A stretch of 64,000 nt of DNA from Macrothele yani (Eukaryota > Arthropoda > Arachnida > Araneae > Macrothelidae): the NCBI GenBank assembly GCA_039090855.1, contig CM077025.1, positions 99,490,489 through 99,554,488 of the forward strand, given 5' to 3'. Positions 32,261 to 43,373 of the stretch are shown here, piece by piece. A model generated the notes under the pieces. The model saw nothing but the letters and a program-made list of their open reading frames with translations. It ran no database searches and was not told where the DNA came from. Position 1 is the first letter of the stretch. Each line of letters opens with the position of its first letter. The position numbers and the translations under genes are program-made.

Positions 32261-33287
32261 GTACACTGATATTATTAAATCAGAGGAATCATATCCTAAT
32301 TACTAGACAACCTTTAAAAAACTACTGTGGACTGAGTGAATTGGGCAATATAATCTGCACCTGTCATGTTGATCCCAAACCATAATTTCCAACAAAAAGA
32401 ATTGTGATTCACAAGATGACCCAGAAGTCCACAAAAGTAAGAAAGAAACAATCTTGTTCTTTATTTAAACTAGTAACTGTCACTTTTAAGTACTTTTTCG
32501 TTACTTTCAATTGAGTAAAAAACAAAAATCATAGTCTTTTCAGCATTACTGCAGTTCATTAGTCAAACCAAAAAAATCCATAGAAACAAATGACAATCCA
32601 TAGTATTTTGCATATCTGAAAATGTTTCAACTCAAGCAAAAACAAAAGCCTTAAATAATACAATTCCTGTAGTGAAACTAACAAGTTATATTTACCAATG
32701 GCAACAACAGATGCAAGGGGGGAGCTCAATGGTCCTACAGCACACATTCTTCCACAAACACTAATAACACTGCCTTAGCTGCAATGTTTTCTATCAAAAT
32801 GCTTGCAAGTAAAAAAAAATTATTTCCACCTCTTTGCAGACTTATATCTTCATATTAAATTACATTTTTCTGTTGTTAATGCATTTCTGGTACTTTTCCA
32901 ATTATACCACATCTCTTGACAATTACCAAGTGAATGTTTTTTAAATCCAAGACCCACACAAAAATATTTTTTCTTCTCTTGTTTTTTAAAGTAGCATATT
33001 ATCCACAGAACCTAAATTTATAACTTTTTAAAGATATAATCCACAGATTACACAATGAAAATCACAGTATGTACTGCAAATTACAAAATTTGAAGAAGAA
33101 GAATTGGGCACCAGCGTAACCTGGCACATAAGATTTGTCTAATTCTGACTCAAACCAAAATCTACTTACTTATTTTTACATAACAATATGGCATAAGCAA
33201 GATAAGTCAGTAAACCTAAAAGTTTTGCTTCTGAAATTTATCAATCTTCACAGAAAGAAACAGGAAACACTGTATATTTTCTACTTA
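32261..33287. other. Intron, nothing firmly recognised
   Basis: AT-rich sequence. A minus-strand open stretch near 32700-32747 ends in a GT-like donor, but its peptide is not ankyrin-like and the flanking exons already join in phase, so it is not an exon. Confidence 0.45.
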
Positions 33288-33478
33288 TACAGGGTGATTC
33301 AAAAGTCCCCAAACTCTATATTTTAAAACATATTTGCTGTAAAACCATGAAAGATATCCGAGTATTGCTGCTTGTGGCTGTTGTATGTGACCTTGGGGAA
33401 TGAGCTGCGCCACGTGATAGCACCACGTGACACTACGTTTACGCGGGCGCTGACAAGCAGTAATGTTCAGTCAGTCAT

Positions 33479-34579
33479 GAGTCTCACACAAGAACAGAAA
33501 GTCGCTTTGTTAGAAGTTTATTTTGCTGAAAAATCTTATCAACGTTGCATCCAGCTCTTTCAAAGGAAGTTTCCTGATGCTCCTATACCAGGGAAAACAA
33601 CTGTGTATGACCTTTCGAACCGGTTTCGTGAGACAGGCAGTGTTCAGAATAAGCCTAAAAGCGGCTGGCTGTCCGTGATGACGACCATGTTCCTGGAGAA
33701 AATTCACATTTTCTTGCAGTGCTCTCCCCGGAAGTCACTTCAGCGACTGGCTGTCTGTGATGATGACCACCTTCCTGGAGAAAATTGACGTTTCCTTGCA
33801 GTGCTCTCCCCGGAAGTCACTTCAGCGGCTGTCTCAAGAGTTAAGGGCATCGTATTCAGCCTGCCAGAGGGCTACTAAATATCTAAAGCTACAACCGTAA
33901 AGAATTCGAGTAGTGCAAGGGCTACGTCCTTCGGACCCAGAAAACTGCATTTCCTACTGCCAATGGTTTAACAGTTTCACGTGCAACAATGTGACTAACC
34001 AGCTTAACAACACTTTTTTCAGTGACGAGGCATGGTTTCATTTGAATGGATATGTCAATAGCCAAAAACACTCGCATATGGGCTGCGGAGAATTCACACG
34101 CATTGCATGAGGTTGGACTTTACTGTCAGAAAGTTTGATTGTGGTGTGCCATGTTTAGACGGCAAATTGTAGGGCCATTTTTTTTCGACACAACTGTAAA
34201 TTCCGCTGTGTATGCAGACATCATCCATCAATTTGTAGCGATACTGGAAGAACACAAACGTTACTATTGGTTTCAACAAGATGGAGCAACGTGCCACACA
34301 TCAAATGACACAATGGAGATGCTTTGTGAATTCTTCCACAATTGATTAGTCTCGAAAAAACTTTGGCCGCCTCACTCACCAGACTTTTATTTGTGGGGCT
34401 ATCTGAAAGACATAGTTTACCACAACAACCTTAAGACGGTACAGGACCTGCGGAACAACATCATTACAGCTGTGACGGAAATACCAGCCAACACGCTGAA
34501 AAGAGTGTCCGCCAACATGTGTCGTCGGGAAAATTTGTGTCTTCAACAGAATGGTGGACAATTCCAGCATCTATTGTAA
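33479..34579 (+). pseudogene. Mariner-like transposase with internal duplication and lost catalytic segment
   Basis: ATG at 33479 gives MSLTQEQKVALLEVYFAEKS, then QRCIQLFQRKFPDAPIPGKT (HTH of the DUF4817 type), TVYDLSNRFRETGSV. An 82-bp tandem duplication (33665-33828) follows and breaks the frame. Then FSDEAWFHLNGYVNSQ (first catalytic Asp), VYADIIHQFVAILEEHKRYY, WFQQDGATCHTSNDTM (second Asp), LWPPHSPDFYLWGYLKD (relatives have a few more residues with the third acid between SPD and FFLWG), and NTLKRVSANMCRRENLCLQQ, NGGQFQHLL. The missing residues and in-frame stops make it non-functional. Confidence 0.88.
33665..33828 (+). repeat. 82-bp tandem duplication inside a transposase
   Basis: 33665-33746 and 33747-33828 are direct copies beginning CTGGCTGT(C/T)(C/T)GTGATGA and ending CCCGGAAGTCACTTCAGCG. 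They differ at a handful of positions. The duplication is not a multiple of three. Confidence 0.95.
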
Positions 34580-34794
34580 AGTGGTTTTCATTACCTGTAA
34601 GTATTAGTGTCAATATAACAGTATGTAAAAATAGGTACACATCACTATATTCGTGGTAGAAATATTTGAATTCAGAGTTCGGGGATTTTTGAATCATCCT
34701 GTATGTATCTACACCACTAGCAAAGCTAGGAGGTCCTGAAACTTGCTTACAAAAATTCCAAGCACCAGTGCTCTAGAGAATCTGATATGCTATG

Positions 34795-35175
34795 CAGCGT
34801 TTGAATTACCCAGTGGTCCGCTGGCCATCGGCCAGTAAAATTTCCACCGGACAACTGAACTATTGATTTTACTGGCCTGGATGGCCAGAAAGGTTTTTTT
34901 TTTTTTTTTTATTCCTAATTTGTCAGAAGTTAAAAAATGAATTTTTATTTCTTTTTCCTAGTTGTACGGTTTTCTTTTTAGGTTGCAAACTAGTGATAGG
35001 TTTAAAAACAAATATTGGAGATAATTCCATTGGAATAATACATTATTTTCTGCATATATTGTAAATGTCTTTATTTTTATTTATTTTTTTACGGACCAGT
35101 GGGCATTTTTGGTGGACCAGTGGTTTGCAAATTCTAGTGATCTGCTGGGCCAGTAGAAGATTTATTTCTGATTCT
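34795..35175. repeat. Probable hAT-type MITE with ACCAGTGGTCC motifs
   Basis: CCAGTGGTCCGCTGGCC at about 34810 and GGACCAGTGGTTTGCAAATT at about 35114 form imperfect inverted ends. CGGACCAGTGGGCATTTTTG is a further internal copy. No convincing target duplication. Confidence 0.4.
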
Positions 35176-35529
35176 GACACTGGTATGTTCCCCTTAAATG
35201 CATGCAGTATTATATTTAATTCTTACAGAAGTGTATTCTCCAATCTCCACTTAACATCTACTAAATGCAACAATGCACTGTTTCTTCCATACATGACATC
35301 AGTCACAGCTCTACAAAATTTTTCAAATTTCATTTCCATATATAAGCTAAGAGTTAAAGGCAGATGTCCTACCATAGTTAAAACAAAATCACTTTTCATT
35401 TCATTCCCTATAATTAAATTTTTACTTTTTCCTTCCTATCTAACAAGAAAAGTATTTTCTTTTTTTTTTTCTTGTAGCAAAATTAAACTACACAGATAAC
35501 AAGCATTCAAAAATAGGTGCCCATATTCA
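35176..35529. other. Intron, nothing recognised
   Basis: AT-rich. A 144-codon open frame over 35065-35499 is Phe/Ile/Ser-rich chance coding in T-rich sequence. Confidence 0.45.
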
Positions 35530-35965
35530 AACATAAAACTTCAGAAAAGTTAGCAAAAACACAAAAGAAAGTAAGCTTCAACGGAACACACTGAAACAAA
35601 CTACACTCAGTTACAATGCTACTAACTTAAAACAATCATAATAATTCAGTCACTAAGAATGTTACTCCCATAGCTTCACCTAAATTTCTGGAATGTGGTT
35701 ATGGCTCATACATCGATCTCTGACCTTATAAAGCCTGAATATATTTAGCAAAAAGCCTCACAAAAGTTTGCAAAAACACAAACGAAAGTAAACTTCAACG
35801 GAACACACTGAAACTAACTACACTCAATTAAAATGTTACTAACTTAAAACAATCATAAATAATTCAGTCACTAAGAATGTTACTCAAATAGCTTCACCTA
35901 AATCTCTGGAATGTGGTTATGGCTCATACATGAATCTCTGACCTTATAAGCCTGACAATATTTAT
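35530..35965. repeat. Tandem duplication of a 217-bp unit
   Basis: Two copies offset by 217 bp: GCAAAAACACAAA(A/C)GAAAGT at 35553 and 35770, then CTTCAACGGAACACACTGAA, AACAATCATAA and GGAATGTGGTTATGGCTCAT in both. A few small indels separate the copies. Confidence 0.92.
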
Positions 35966-36696
35966 AGGAATCTTGCAAGGCTCAATAAAATATCAAGAAA
36001 TCTCTTAATCTCAGGGGGCTATGGGAATTTTTCCCAGGAATTTCTACCCCCCCTCCCCCTTGAGGCCAAGGTTAGGTATTTCGTCTAACCTCGGTCTTGA
36101 GAAAGCCTCCCAGTGGAGAGCAAAATCTAGACAATTTGCATATTATATTACCCCGTTAAACAAACAGATTAATACTACACTACAGGCACTTTGAATTTGC
36201 ACGGTTTGGTATACTATTAAATGATATATGATATGCACATATTACTTGAATCACCCAGCTCAGTGAATGAATCAAATCCAGGAATTTAGGTGATTCACCT
36301 CAGAAAAACATGCACCAAAGAGAAGAGATCAAAATATCTCTGAGTGATGAACAAGCTTCACAAGAAAGAGCAAAACAACATTGAATTGTGAAAAACAACT
36401 GCCTGTTACATTTAAAATAATGCAAAGTGGAATGACAAAATTTTACAGCCTTAAATAAATTTTAATATAACATGAACTCATACAGACGTAAACAGTCCAC
36501 AATTAATGGAACGGGGGGGGGGGGGCAGGCTACACACACACACAGAACTGGAAAGGAAGTGTTATTCATGTTACAGTGTTGTAATTACATTGAAAGCATT
36601 CTAAGTCCAACAATATTGATTAAATCCACAAACTTATAAATACAGGTGTTATGCAAAACATCATTTTTGCACTTAGGAGAAAAATCAATAACTCAC
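35966..36696. other. Intron, nothing recognised
   Basis: Contains a GC-rich patch at 36010-36120, a G13 run at about 36512-36524 followed by (CA)n, and AT-rich sequence down to the exon donor. Confidence 0.45.
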
Positions 36697-36889
36697 TTGT
36701 TAGGATCAGCACCCATATCCAACAATAATCCCACAAGAAGGTCATGACCATTACAAGCAGCTATATGCAATGCTGTGCACCCATTTTTATCAGCAACAGG
36801 AACTAAGGCACCATGGTCAAGAAGTGTTTGGGCTCTAGTCACTCTACCATGAATGGCTGACATATGAAGGGGGTGCGCCCTTCTCGAGT
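36697..36889 (-). CDS. ANKRD28: Ankyrin-repeat exon (third), with an apparent one-base deletion
   Basis: Acceptor AATTGCAG|ACTCGAG and donor AACAA|GTGAGTT on the minus strand. The preceding exon ends in phase 0 and the exon opens ACT CGA GAA GGG CGC ACC CC, that is TREGRTP, the expected start of an ankyrin repeat. After the C run the continuing frame is +1: LHMSAIHGRVTRAQTLLDHG, ALVPVADKNG, CTALHIAACNGHDLLVGLLL and DMGADPN, two repeats. With six C the whole exon (194 bp) is open and fits both neighbours. With the five C present (193 bp) the reading ends early at about 30 bp past the run. It aligns with DGKTPLHMTALHGRFSRSQT of vertebrate ANKRD28. All other features of the exon are well conserved, so a sequence error is the likelier cause. 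Confidence 0.9.
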
Positions 36890-38080
36890 CTGCAATTGGC
36901 AAAACAAAATGTTAACTTATCACACACTATGAAAAGGAAACAAAAAATAAAATGCATACAAAAATTTGAGTCACTCTGTAAAGTATAAAATATTTACAAA
37001 ACTGTTCTCAATTATTTCTTTCAACAATAGCTTATATATGCAGGTGTCAATCCAGGCAGTGTCTGATATCGTTGGGCAGTAGCTTCACAAAAATATTTTC
37101 AACTGTAATTGTATCTTCACAAAAATGTTTTGAACTGTAATGGTATCTTCATAACATATTTTCAGTAAATTTTTATTTTAACAAAACTACTTTGCCAGGA
37201 ATTCTGAATATGTCTATTTAACTAATCTTATGTATGTGTGTGTGCCATTCAGAACGTAATTTTGCTGTGAAATTAAAACATGGTAGTTGGTGTTGAAAGA
37301 TTTTTTTTTTTTTTTTTTTTTTTTTTAGCATGTATGACCAGACAACTGGATTTCTAATTTACTTGCCCAGACCAATCAGTTTGATTACCCTGGCATCTTG
37401 GAAATGCCATTTTGCATGTCCTGATCTGATAATGATGGTCTATCTAAAAGTCCACATCACAATGAACCTTCATGTGCTTTTGAGTTGTGTTTTATTTTAA
37501 CATTTTTGGCAAAATTGTTTTAAACACAAAAATAGGCAACATTTTGCAAAACCAGGTGGAATTTCACAAAAACTGGGGTCATCTTTAAAAGCCACGATTA
37601 ATCCCCTAGATATGTGGAGAGCAAAAATTCCTGAACAAAAAGATTATCCAGCATGAGCAGTGTTTTTACACAGTTTTCACATGAAATAAAGTCATGGCTA
37701 AGAAGATAAATCAATGGCTTACTTAGAGCTCCTTATAAAGAAGCATTGTTAGGTAGCACTGTGAGATTTTTTAGCATACTTGAAAGTTAAAACTGCAATT
37801 TATCCCCCCCCCCCCAAATTGATGTTTGCCAGATATACTGCTCATAGGACACATTTTAATGAGAATCTTTTTGAACAATATAAACCTAAATTGTTAAAAA
37901 TAAGCTCTAAGATATTATGTTATTAAAATTAGTAATGTATAAATTAAAAAAAAAAGAAATGTTACGAAGTTTCACATAATATGAACTGTGTTTATGCTAA
38001 ATATTAAGGATTCACTACATTAAAATTGTCACTAAAGTCCTGTTATCAGCAAAGAGGTACCGTATTCTCCAGTGTGATTC
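36890..38080. other. Intron, nothing recognised
   Basis: AT-rich. Contains a 38-bp near-direct repeat (TCTTCACAAAAAT(A/G)TTTT(C/G)AACTGTAAT at 37080-37145), a T24 run at about 37302-37326 and a C11 run at about 37805. Confidence 0.45.
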
Positions 38081-38230
38081 CCATGTAGCCATCTTTTCAG
38101 AAAACATGAAAACCATGTTGACCTTAAGTATGATGGAATCAAATCCACACTATCAGATTTGCATTCAAGCATACTACCATTTCACCACCCAGGACAATGA
38201 AATTCCAAGTAACTGAAGCTAAGCATTTAT
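38081..38230 (-). repeat. tRNA-derived SINE (family 3), minus copy
   Basis: The reverse complement reads TTGTCCTGGGTGGTGAAATG, GGTAGTATGCTTGAATGCA, GGATTTGATTCCATC and a CATGGTTTTC..GGCTACATGGGAA body, the same order as at 15580-15720 and 39030-39250. Confidence 0.7.
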
Positions 38231-38389
38231 AAGCTAAAGAATCTGAACAACTTCAGATTTGCACTAATTGAAATAAATAAAATTATTGATACTAACTGAT
38301 ACTTCCTTGTAGCATCACTGACATTTTTCTTTCCAGGTACAGATATAGGTCACAAATCATCAGTGCTTCAGATAATTTTATAGATATAA

Positions 38390-38640
38390 ATCATGGCTAC
38401 ATGGGGAAACAGTGGAAAATACAGCACCTCTGGACCAGTAAATATTTGTATGTATCTACCATGTAATTGTAAGCATTTTTTCTTCAAGGGGATTTGTTTC
38501 CTCATCCTATGATTCACCAGTAAAGATATGTATGTGTCTACCATGTAACTGTGTTTCGTTGAGGAGATTCATTTCCCCATCCTATGAATGGCCAGTAAAC
38601 ATTTGTATGTGCCTACCATATAATTGGTAATTGTTTGGGT
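38390..38640 (+). repeat. SINE family 3 body with a short tandem array (75-82 bp units)
   Basis: GGCTACATGGGGAAACAGTG is the family 3 body. From 38436 the unit CCAGTAAATATTTGTATGTA...CATCCTATGA is repeated about 2.5 times (starts 38436, 38518, 38592) with small length changes. Confidence 0.75.
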
Positions 38641-38810
38641 TGACCCATGGTTCAAGTCCCACATGAAGTATGGACATTGTCACTGTCCTATAACACCGGT
38701 TCTGTCCCTTCTGTGGAAACAGCAGTGCTATAATTAGGGAATGGAAATTCCTTATGGCTTTAAATGATCATGGGACTCATTACACCTCAAAACGGGGAGG
38801 GGGCAGATTG
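38641..38810 (+). repeat. SINE family 1, diverged copy
   Basis: GGTTCAAGTCCCACATGAAG (B box) is followed by CACTGTCCTATAACACCGGT, CTGTGGAAACAGCAGTGC, ATAATTAGGGAATGGAAATT and CATTACACCTCAAAA. This matches the order of the intact copy at 62663-62894 with many changes. Confidence 0.6.
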
Positions 38811-39250
38811 TAGAATGAATCAACAATGTAGAATATTCAAGGCAATCAGAATTATGTACTGAATTGCCTGTGGTTTACTGGTTTTCCATGTTTACTGGTC
38901 TTCCACCTACATCCTGCCTGATGCATGTGAGATGGTCGCTGATGCTGAGATGAGGCAGATTGCTTCAACTAGTAAAAAATCTGAGGTTTCAGATTCCTAA
39001 ACTACAATTATTTAGCCTTAGTTGCTTGGAACTTCATTGTCCTGGGTGGTGTAATGGATAGCATACTTGAATGGAAATGAAGAGATGTGGGTTCGATTCC
39101 TGCTCCAGGGCGACATAATTTTAAATTTTTCTGAGGAGTTGTTACATGGAAGACCAGTGAACCACAGGCAATTCAGTACATAGTTCTGATTGCTTTGAAT
39201 AACCTAGTGTGTTCCCAAATATCTCTGAGAAATATTTTTTCCTCAAATTC
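38811..39250. repeat. SINE family 3: inverted tail (38811-38920) facing a plus copy (39030-39250)
   Basis: GCAATCAGAATTATGTACTG at about 38851 is the inverse of CAGTACATAGTTCTGATTGC at about 39163. The plus copy has A box TGGTGTAATGGATAGCATA and B box GGTTCGATTCC followed by CTGCTCCAGGGCGAC. The pair forms an imperfect inverted repeat. Confidence 0.7.
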
Positions 39251-39299
39251 TATTTCTGAATCAACAATGTTTTTTTTTTCATCTTTTTCTGTGAAGTGT

Positions 39300-39877
39300 T
39301 ACATGGATGACCAGTAAGTGGTACAAGCAAATTAAGTTTGCTTTGAATATTCTGTCACCATGGCTGTTTAATATCTTTATGGATGAATGCATGTGTGACG
39401 CAAAAACAGACAACACTGGTTTATGTCCTGGTAATATCTGTGTGTGCCAATTGCTGTATGCTGATAACACAGGCCTGCTGATGGAGAGGAAAAGTGAGTC
39501 GCAGAGCATGTTGTCCCTGTTGTACAAAGTTTGTATAAAATTCAAACTGACTGTAAACAAGGGAAAACCCAAAGTTTTGGTTTTTGAGCTAGGAACAGTT
39601 AATACTAAATGCAAGATCAGTCTAAATAGCATAGAGATAGACCAGGTGAATGAATTTGTATATTAGGAAGCATGTTTGATAGACAAAATAAATTATATGG
39701 TGGAATTTGTAAGTCATAGCTGCTTTGAGAATTTTAGAGGACTGATAAGTTTTCAAAAAGGTTCTAAATGATTGTGTATGAAAGTGTGATTGCTCCTATA
39801 CTGGCATGTGGCAGTGAAACCTGAGTATTGCAGAAGAGACACAATAGTCACTTGGTATGTATTGGAAATATGTGTTA
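39300..39877 (+). pseudogene. LINE reverse transcriptase fragment, 5' part of a split insertion
   Basis: Reads LNILSPWLFNIFMDECM (motif before the catalytic site), CVCQLLYADNTGLLMERKSE (YADD box mutated to YADN), then FKLTVNKGKPKVLVF and, after stops, SVIAPILACGSETWVLQ-type residues up to 39877. These are fingers-to-thumb motifs of a non-LTR retrotransposon reverse transcriptase. The sequence continues at 46828 beyond the 6.9-kb element, with TGTTA repeated at the break. Confidence 0.85.
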
Positions 39878-40126
39878 CAGGGTTCCCACTCAAAAGTAGA
39901 AAAAAAAATTCCCTGACTTTTCCAGGTTTTCCAGGTGGTCCTGAGAGTTTTTCCAGAGCGGCAAATCAAATCACATTGCGACAAATTGTTGCATTTCCTT
40001 ACATTCTTGCGTTCCTTACGAAAGCATACATTTGTTAATTCTTTAAATAACTGTCCTTTATACAATTACCTGCTTTTTTTTAATAACAATTAAATGCATG
40101 AGGCATATTATTTTTGGTACCGTTGG

Positions 40127-40185
40127 TTCAAATATTCTTTAAAACATGTAAACCATGTATTTACATGCTTTAAAGAATATTTGAA
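40127..40185. repeat. Short near-perfect hairpin
   Basis: TTCAAATATTCTTTAAA-ACATGTAAA pairs with TTTACATG-CTTTAAAGAATATTTGAA around a 7-nt centre, 27-bp arms with one mismatch. Confidence 0.8.
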
Positions 40186-41442
40186 CAAAGACTTAATTTA
40201 AATTCTACATATAATGAAATATTTCAATCGATTAGGTGAAATTATACAACTGATTTATCTGTATTTTAAGTGCACACAAGTATATAAATAACATTTTAAA
40301 CGACTAACAACATTTAGAGTTCCAGTTAGGTTTAAAAATGCAAGCTGGGAGAATTGTGACTGAAGAGAATAAATTGCCCTTAAATGATACAATGCTGAAT
40401 GAAGCTTTAAATCCTTTAAGTGCTTATTTTATATAAATATTAAACAACACAGAAACGTTTGCTGAAATTGAAGTCTAATGGGAATGATAAAATGGTGAGT
40501 GTCTGACAGTCTCTTAACATTTTGTTAGAGCGGTACTATCAAATCGATCTACCAATTTGTATTTTCTATTGGAATTTACTTAGAATCTTTAAAGACAAAG
40601 CAAAGTAAAACAGTTATTAAAAAATAAAAAAAAGAAGAGAGAGAGAACAGAAATCGTGACAGCATTTATGCGTCTGAGGAAAATGTGTGCCAGTACCATC
40701 CCAACAATTTCTAGCAATCAGGGAAAATACTGCTGACATTTAAAAATCAAAATTGTAATTATTTTAGCTAACGTTAGTTCTTGCACATGGCAATGAGAAC
40801 ATCAAATCTATGCTATTTCAGAGGGGCCAACCTCAAGCAGAACGCATCAGTAATCAATAGGGGATTTTACAGTAATGTTTCAGTTATCGAACACAAACTT
40901 TCAGTAATGTAACACGCCATTTTTTTTTCAAAGTTAAGGACAATATTATAGTGTTACTGTGTAACCTGTAATACTTGTATAAGGTGCCTATCGGTAATCA
41001 CCATACGAAGCCTCATCGCTAACGCGTGGAATGGGTATTTCATGAGAAATTAATGCTTGAAATGTGTAATAACTTTATATGTTTACACTATTCTCACAAA
41101 AAAATATGAAATTAAATTATCAATATTGTACTTACCTCATGTCATTGCTGACATAAAAACTCCCTTGTTGCTTGTTTTGCAGTGGTATATTCTTTTTCAG
41201 AAAACTTTTTATAACACAGCTCACCTGAGGAAAATGCTTTACTTTTCTGTATAAGAAGGGCACATAATGTTTTGGTGCTCATTGTTGGGCAGAAGTATGC
41301 GAGGTTTTTCCTTACTATACTAAATATTCTCTACGTAGAGGAATTGCTGTGAGGGATAGCCAATATTGCCAACATTAGTTTAGGCAATGCAGAATACTTG
41401 GGAAGGCCAGATGAATCCTTCTTCATTCCATGCCACATCTGC
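40186..41442. other. Interior of the 6.9-kb element, nothing coding recognised
   Basis: AT-rich sequence. No conserved motif on either strand could be supported. Confidence 0.4.
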
Positions 41443-41685
41443 TCAAGGATATCCAGCTTCATCAATATCAGAGTCTAGGAACATAGCATGAAAGAAGCGA
41501 CCAGCATGATCACAGATTGCTATAGGTAGGTTATGCTCCACAACGATTGCAGTAAACAGCAATTCAGCGTTTATCACGCTATTTTCATTCTTTTTTGCAA
41601 AAAAATTATCCAAAGGCTTTGATCGAGTCTTTAATTTTACACAATCCTGGTGTTTGTTTTGACTGGATATGCCTTCGGCAATCAT
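41443..41685 (-). pseudogene. hAT-like transposase N-terminal fragment
   Basis: 80 open codons: KTRSKPLDNFFAKKNENSVI, NAELLFTAIVVEHNLPIAIC, DHAGRFFHAMFLDSDIDEA. The pattern V.(N/R)AE.LF...(L/V)(A/V)EHN(L/I)P...(A/C)DHA..LF..MFPDS is shared by a large group of invertebrate hAT-like transposases at the step from zinc finger to catalytic domain. It fits the hAT-like termini of the element around it. The catalytic domain is not found. Confidence 0.65.
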
Positions 41686-41783
41686 CTCATCTCATCTCGT
41701 CTCGTCCTACATGGGCTACTGATTACTCTCATATTAGAAGGCACGCAAGGAAACCTTTATTTCAGCATTTTCCATTTCCTTGC

Positions 41784-42185
41784 TCAAGATTTGGGAGAAA
41801 GATTTAGATGTTCCTGGAAAAACCTCTTTGCATATTTATTTGTTTCAGAAACAATAATTCCAAGGATGAAATTGGTAAAAAACAAGTAAAAATATGCAAT
41901 AGGTGCCACATCAGTTGCAGGAGCATGTTTGGGCCCCTGCATTTCATGACAATCAAAAGGATGCTGAGGTTGTTCATCACTTCCCTCTATTACATCCTCC
42001 CATTCACTTTCAGAACTTTCATGATCTGAAGATTCACTATGAAGATCTTCACCTTCTGAAGAAGATATGGTGTGCGTGGCACTGTGGCTAGTTTTCTGGC
42101 TTGATGTTGCTTGGCCAATATCACTCTCAGATGATTCAAATTCATCACCATCACTTGGCAAACTTTCACTCTCACTACAAGCCAT
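41784..42185 (-). pseudogene. piggyBac-type transposase N-terminal fragment
   Basis: 133 open codons. A start-like MACSESESLPSDGDEFESSE opens a long acidic Ser/Glu/Asp-rich N-terminus, as is usual in piggyBac transposases. It is followed by APIAYFYLFFTNFILGIIVS and ETNKYAKRF, matching the P.DYF.LFFTDE.L..IVEETNRYA motif at the start of the DDE_Tnp_1_7 domain. It ends where the frame breaks, and the catalytic domain is missing. It differs from the hAT-like element around it, so it is a nested piece. Confidence 0.75.
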
Positions 42186-42853
42186 TTCAAATAACCTTAG
42201 AAAAAAATTTCCACGCAGTAGGAAAAAGCACGTCTCCTAGTCTGAGGAACAAGCTGTCAATAAAGTCATCCTCTGCTAACACGAGTTTGGAAAAAGAGGG
42301 GGATTCGTATTTCACGGAGTTTTGCGATTGTGTCTGTTTGTTTAGGAAAAAGAAATGAATACTGTGAAGAGCTTCTAGTAATAAAACACCGCACTTCGTT
42401 CTCCCGCGCGGCGAAAGTCCGCAAGAAATATAAACATCCGTCATCGCGGGACCACGCGTTGCGACGAGTTGATCGTTATTGCACTTCGAACGGGGCTCGA
42501 AAAAGTGATTTCCGACAGTACGATTATAATACACCAACAATTCCAAGTGAACAGCCCTGCCTCAACTGCAGTAGGAAACGTTTTGGCTAAAGTAACCTTT
42601 CTCCTGTCACACGGAGAAATTGCGTGGGGAACCGATAGCAAGCGCAAACTCTTTTACGATGACACTTACGGCATATTACCCGTAATTTTCGTCGTATTAT
42701 CTGCAGACCGCAAAATTCACATAAAAAAAAAAAAACATTCGTATAATCCGCAGACTGTGACATTTAGGAAAAAAAATCGTCGTATAATTCGCACATCATA
42801 GATGTTGAATCAGAAGTGGAATTTCCGACAGAAAAGTCGGTCACATAAACACA
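42186..42853. other. More GC-rich interior sequence with ATTATCCGC motifs
   Basis: Contains CGTAATTTTCGTCGTATTAT and CGTATAATCCGCAGACTG at about 42680-42755, which resemble the ends of the pogo-like element at 43374-44161. Probably a remnant of a second copy. Confidence 0.45.
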
Positions 42854-43220
42854 TCGCTCTTTCCACGTTCCAGAAACACATAGCAACCGAAAAATTGTTT
42901 TCAGCCGCCGCCGAGGAATTGTGCCACAGATCTCTCGATATCTAACTGAGCGCGTTAGCTTTACACCACGGTGGCCAACAATCCACGGTGCTATGTGTAT
43001 TTTTAAGTCAGCTTCTGACATCTTAAATCCGTAAGATGGGCTCAGCTACTGAGACGTCTCCATCTGGTGGGTATTAAGGGCACTGGCTATATATATTTTA
43101 TAGCAGTTAATTCCAAAGGGCGAGATCCAAGGTGAAAATCCTCCAAATACGTGGCGTCAGTAAATAAATACGTCGCTCTTTCCACGTTCCAGAAACACGT
43201 GAGTCCGAAGAAGTAAGAGA
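42854..43220 (-). repeat. tRNA-headed repeat (family 2 variant), tandem minus copies
   Basis: ATCGCTCTTTCCACGTTCCA at about 42862 recurs (GTCGCTCTTTCCACGTTCCA) at about 43172, a spacing of about 310 bp, like the 301-bp period of copy Y. Between them, on the minus strand, is a degenerate head GGCCACCGTGGTGTAAAGCT ... GGCACAATTCC. No target duplication identified. Confidence 0.6.
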
Positions 43221-43373
43221 AAAAAAAAAAAAACTATTTTATTAAATGAAGAAATTCATTTTTAAAGGTTACTGTTTTATATTTTTATCTCCGAACAGAT
43301 AAAGGGTGTAGCTCCAGAGTATTGCATTACACTGCCAATGACGAAAGGCTGATACAGAACAAGTCGTAGAAAT

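Larger units (their letters stand above)
33288..34703 (+). mobile_element. Mariner-like transposon (DUF4817/DDE_3 group), degraded
   Basis: About 1416 bp. The ends TACAGGGTGATTCAAAAGTC and (inverted) TACAGGATGATTCAAAAATC continue as CCCCAAACTCT/CCCCGAACTCT. TA is at both edges. The group is abundant in arthropod genomes. It is oriented opposite to the host gene. Confidence 0.9.

Noticed and set aside
32694..32747. Possible extra minus-strand exon ending GCCATTG|GTAAAT
   Set aside because: The peptide is not ankyrin-like, and the exons on either side (36697 and 27417) already join in phase with continuous family similarity.
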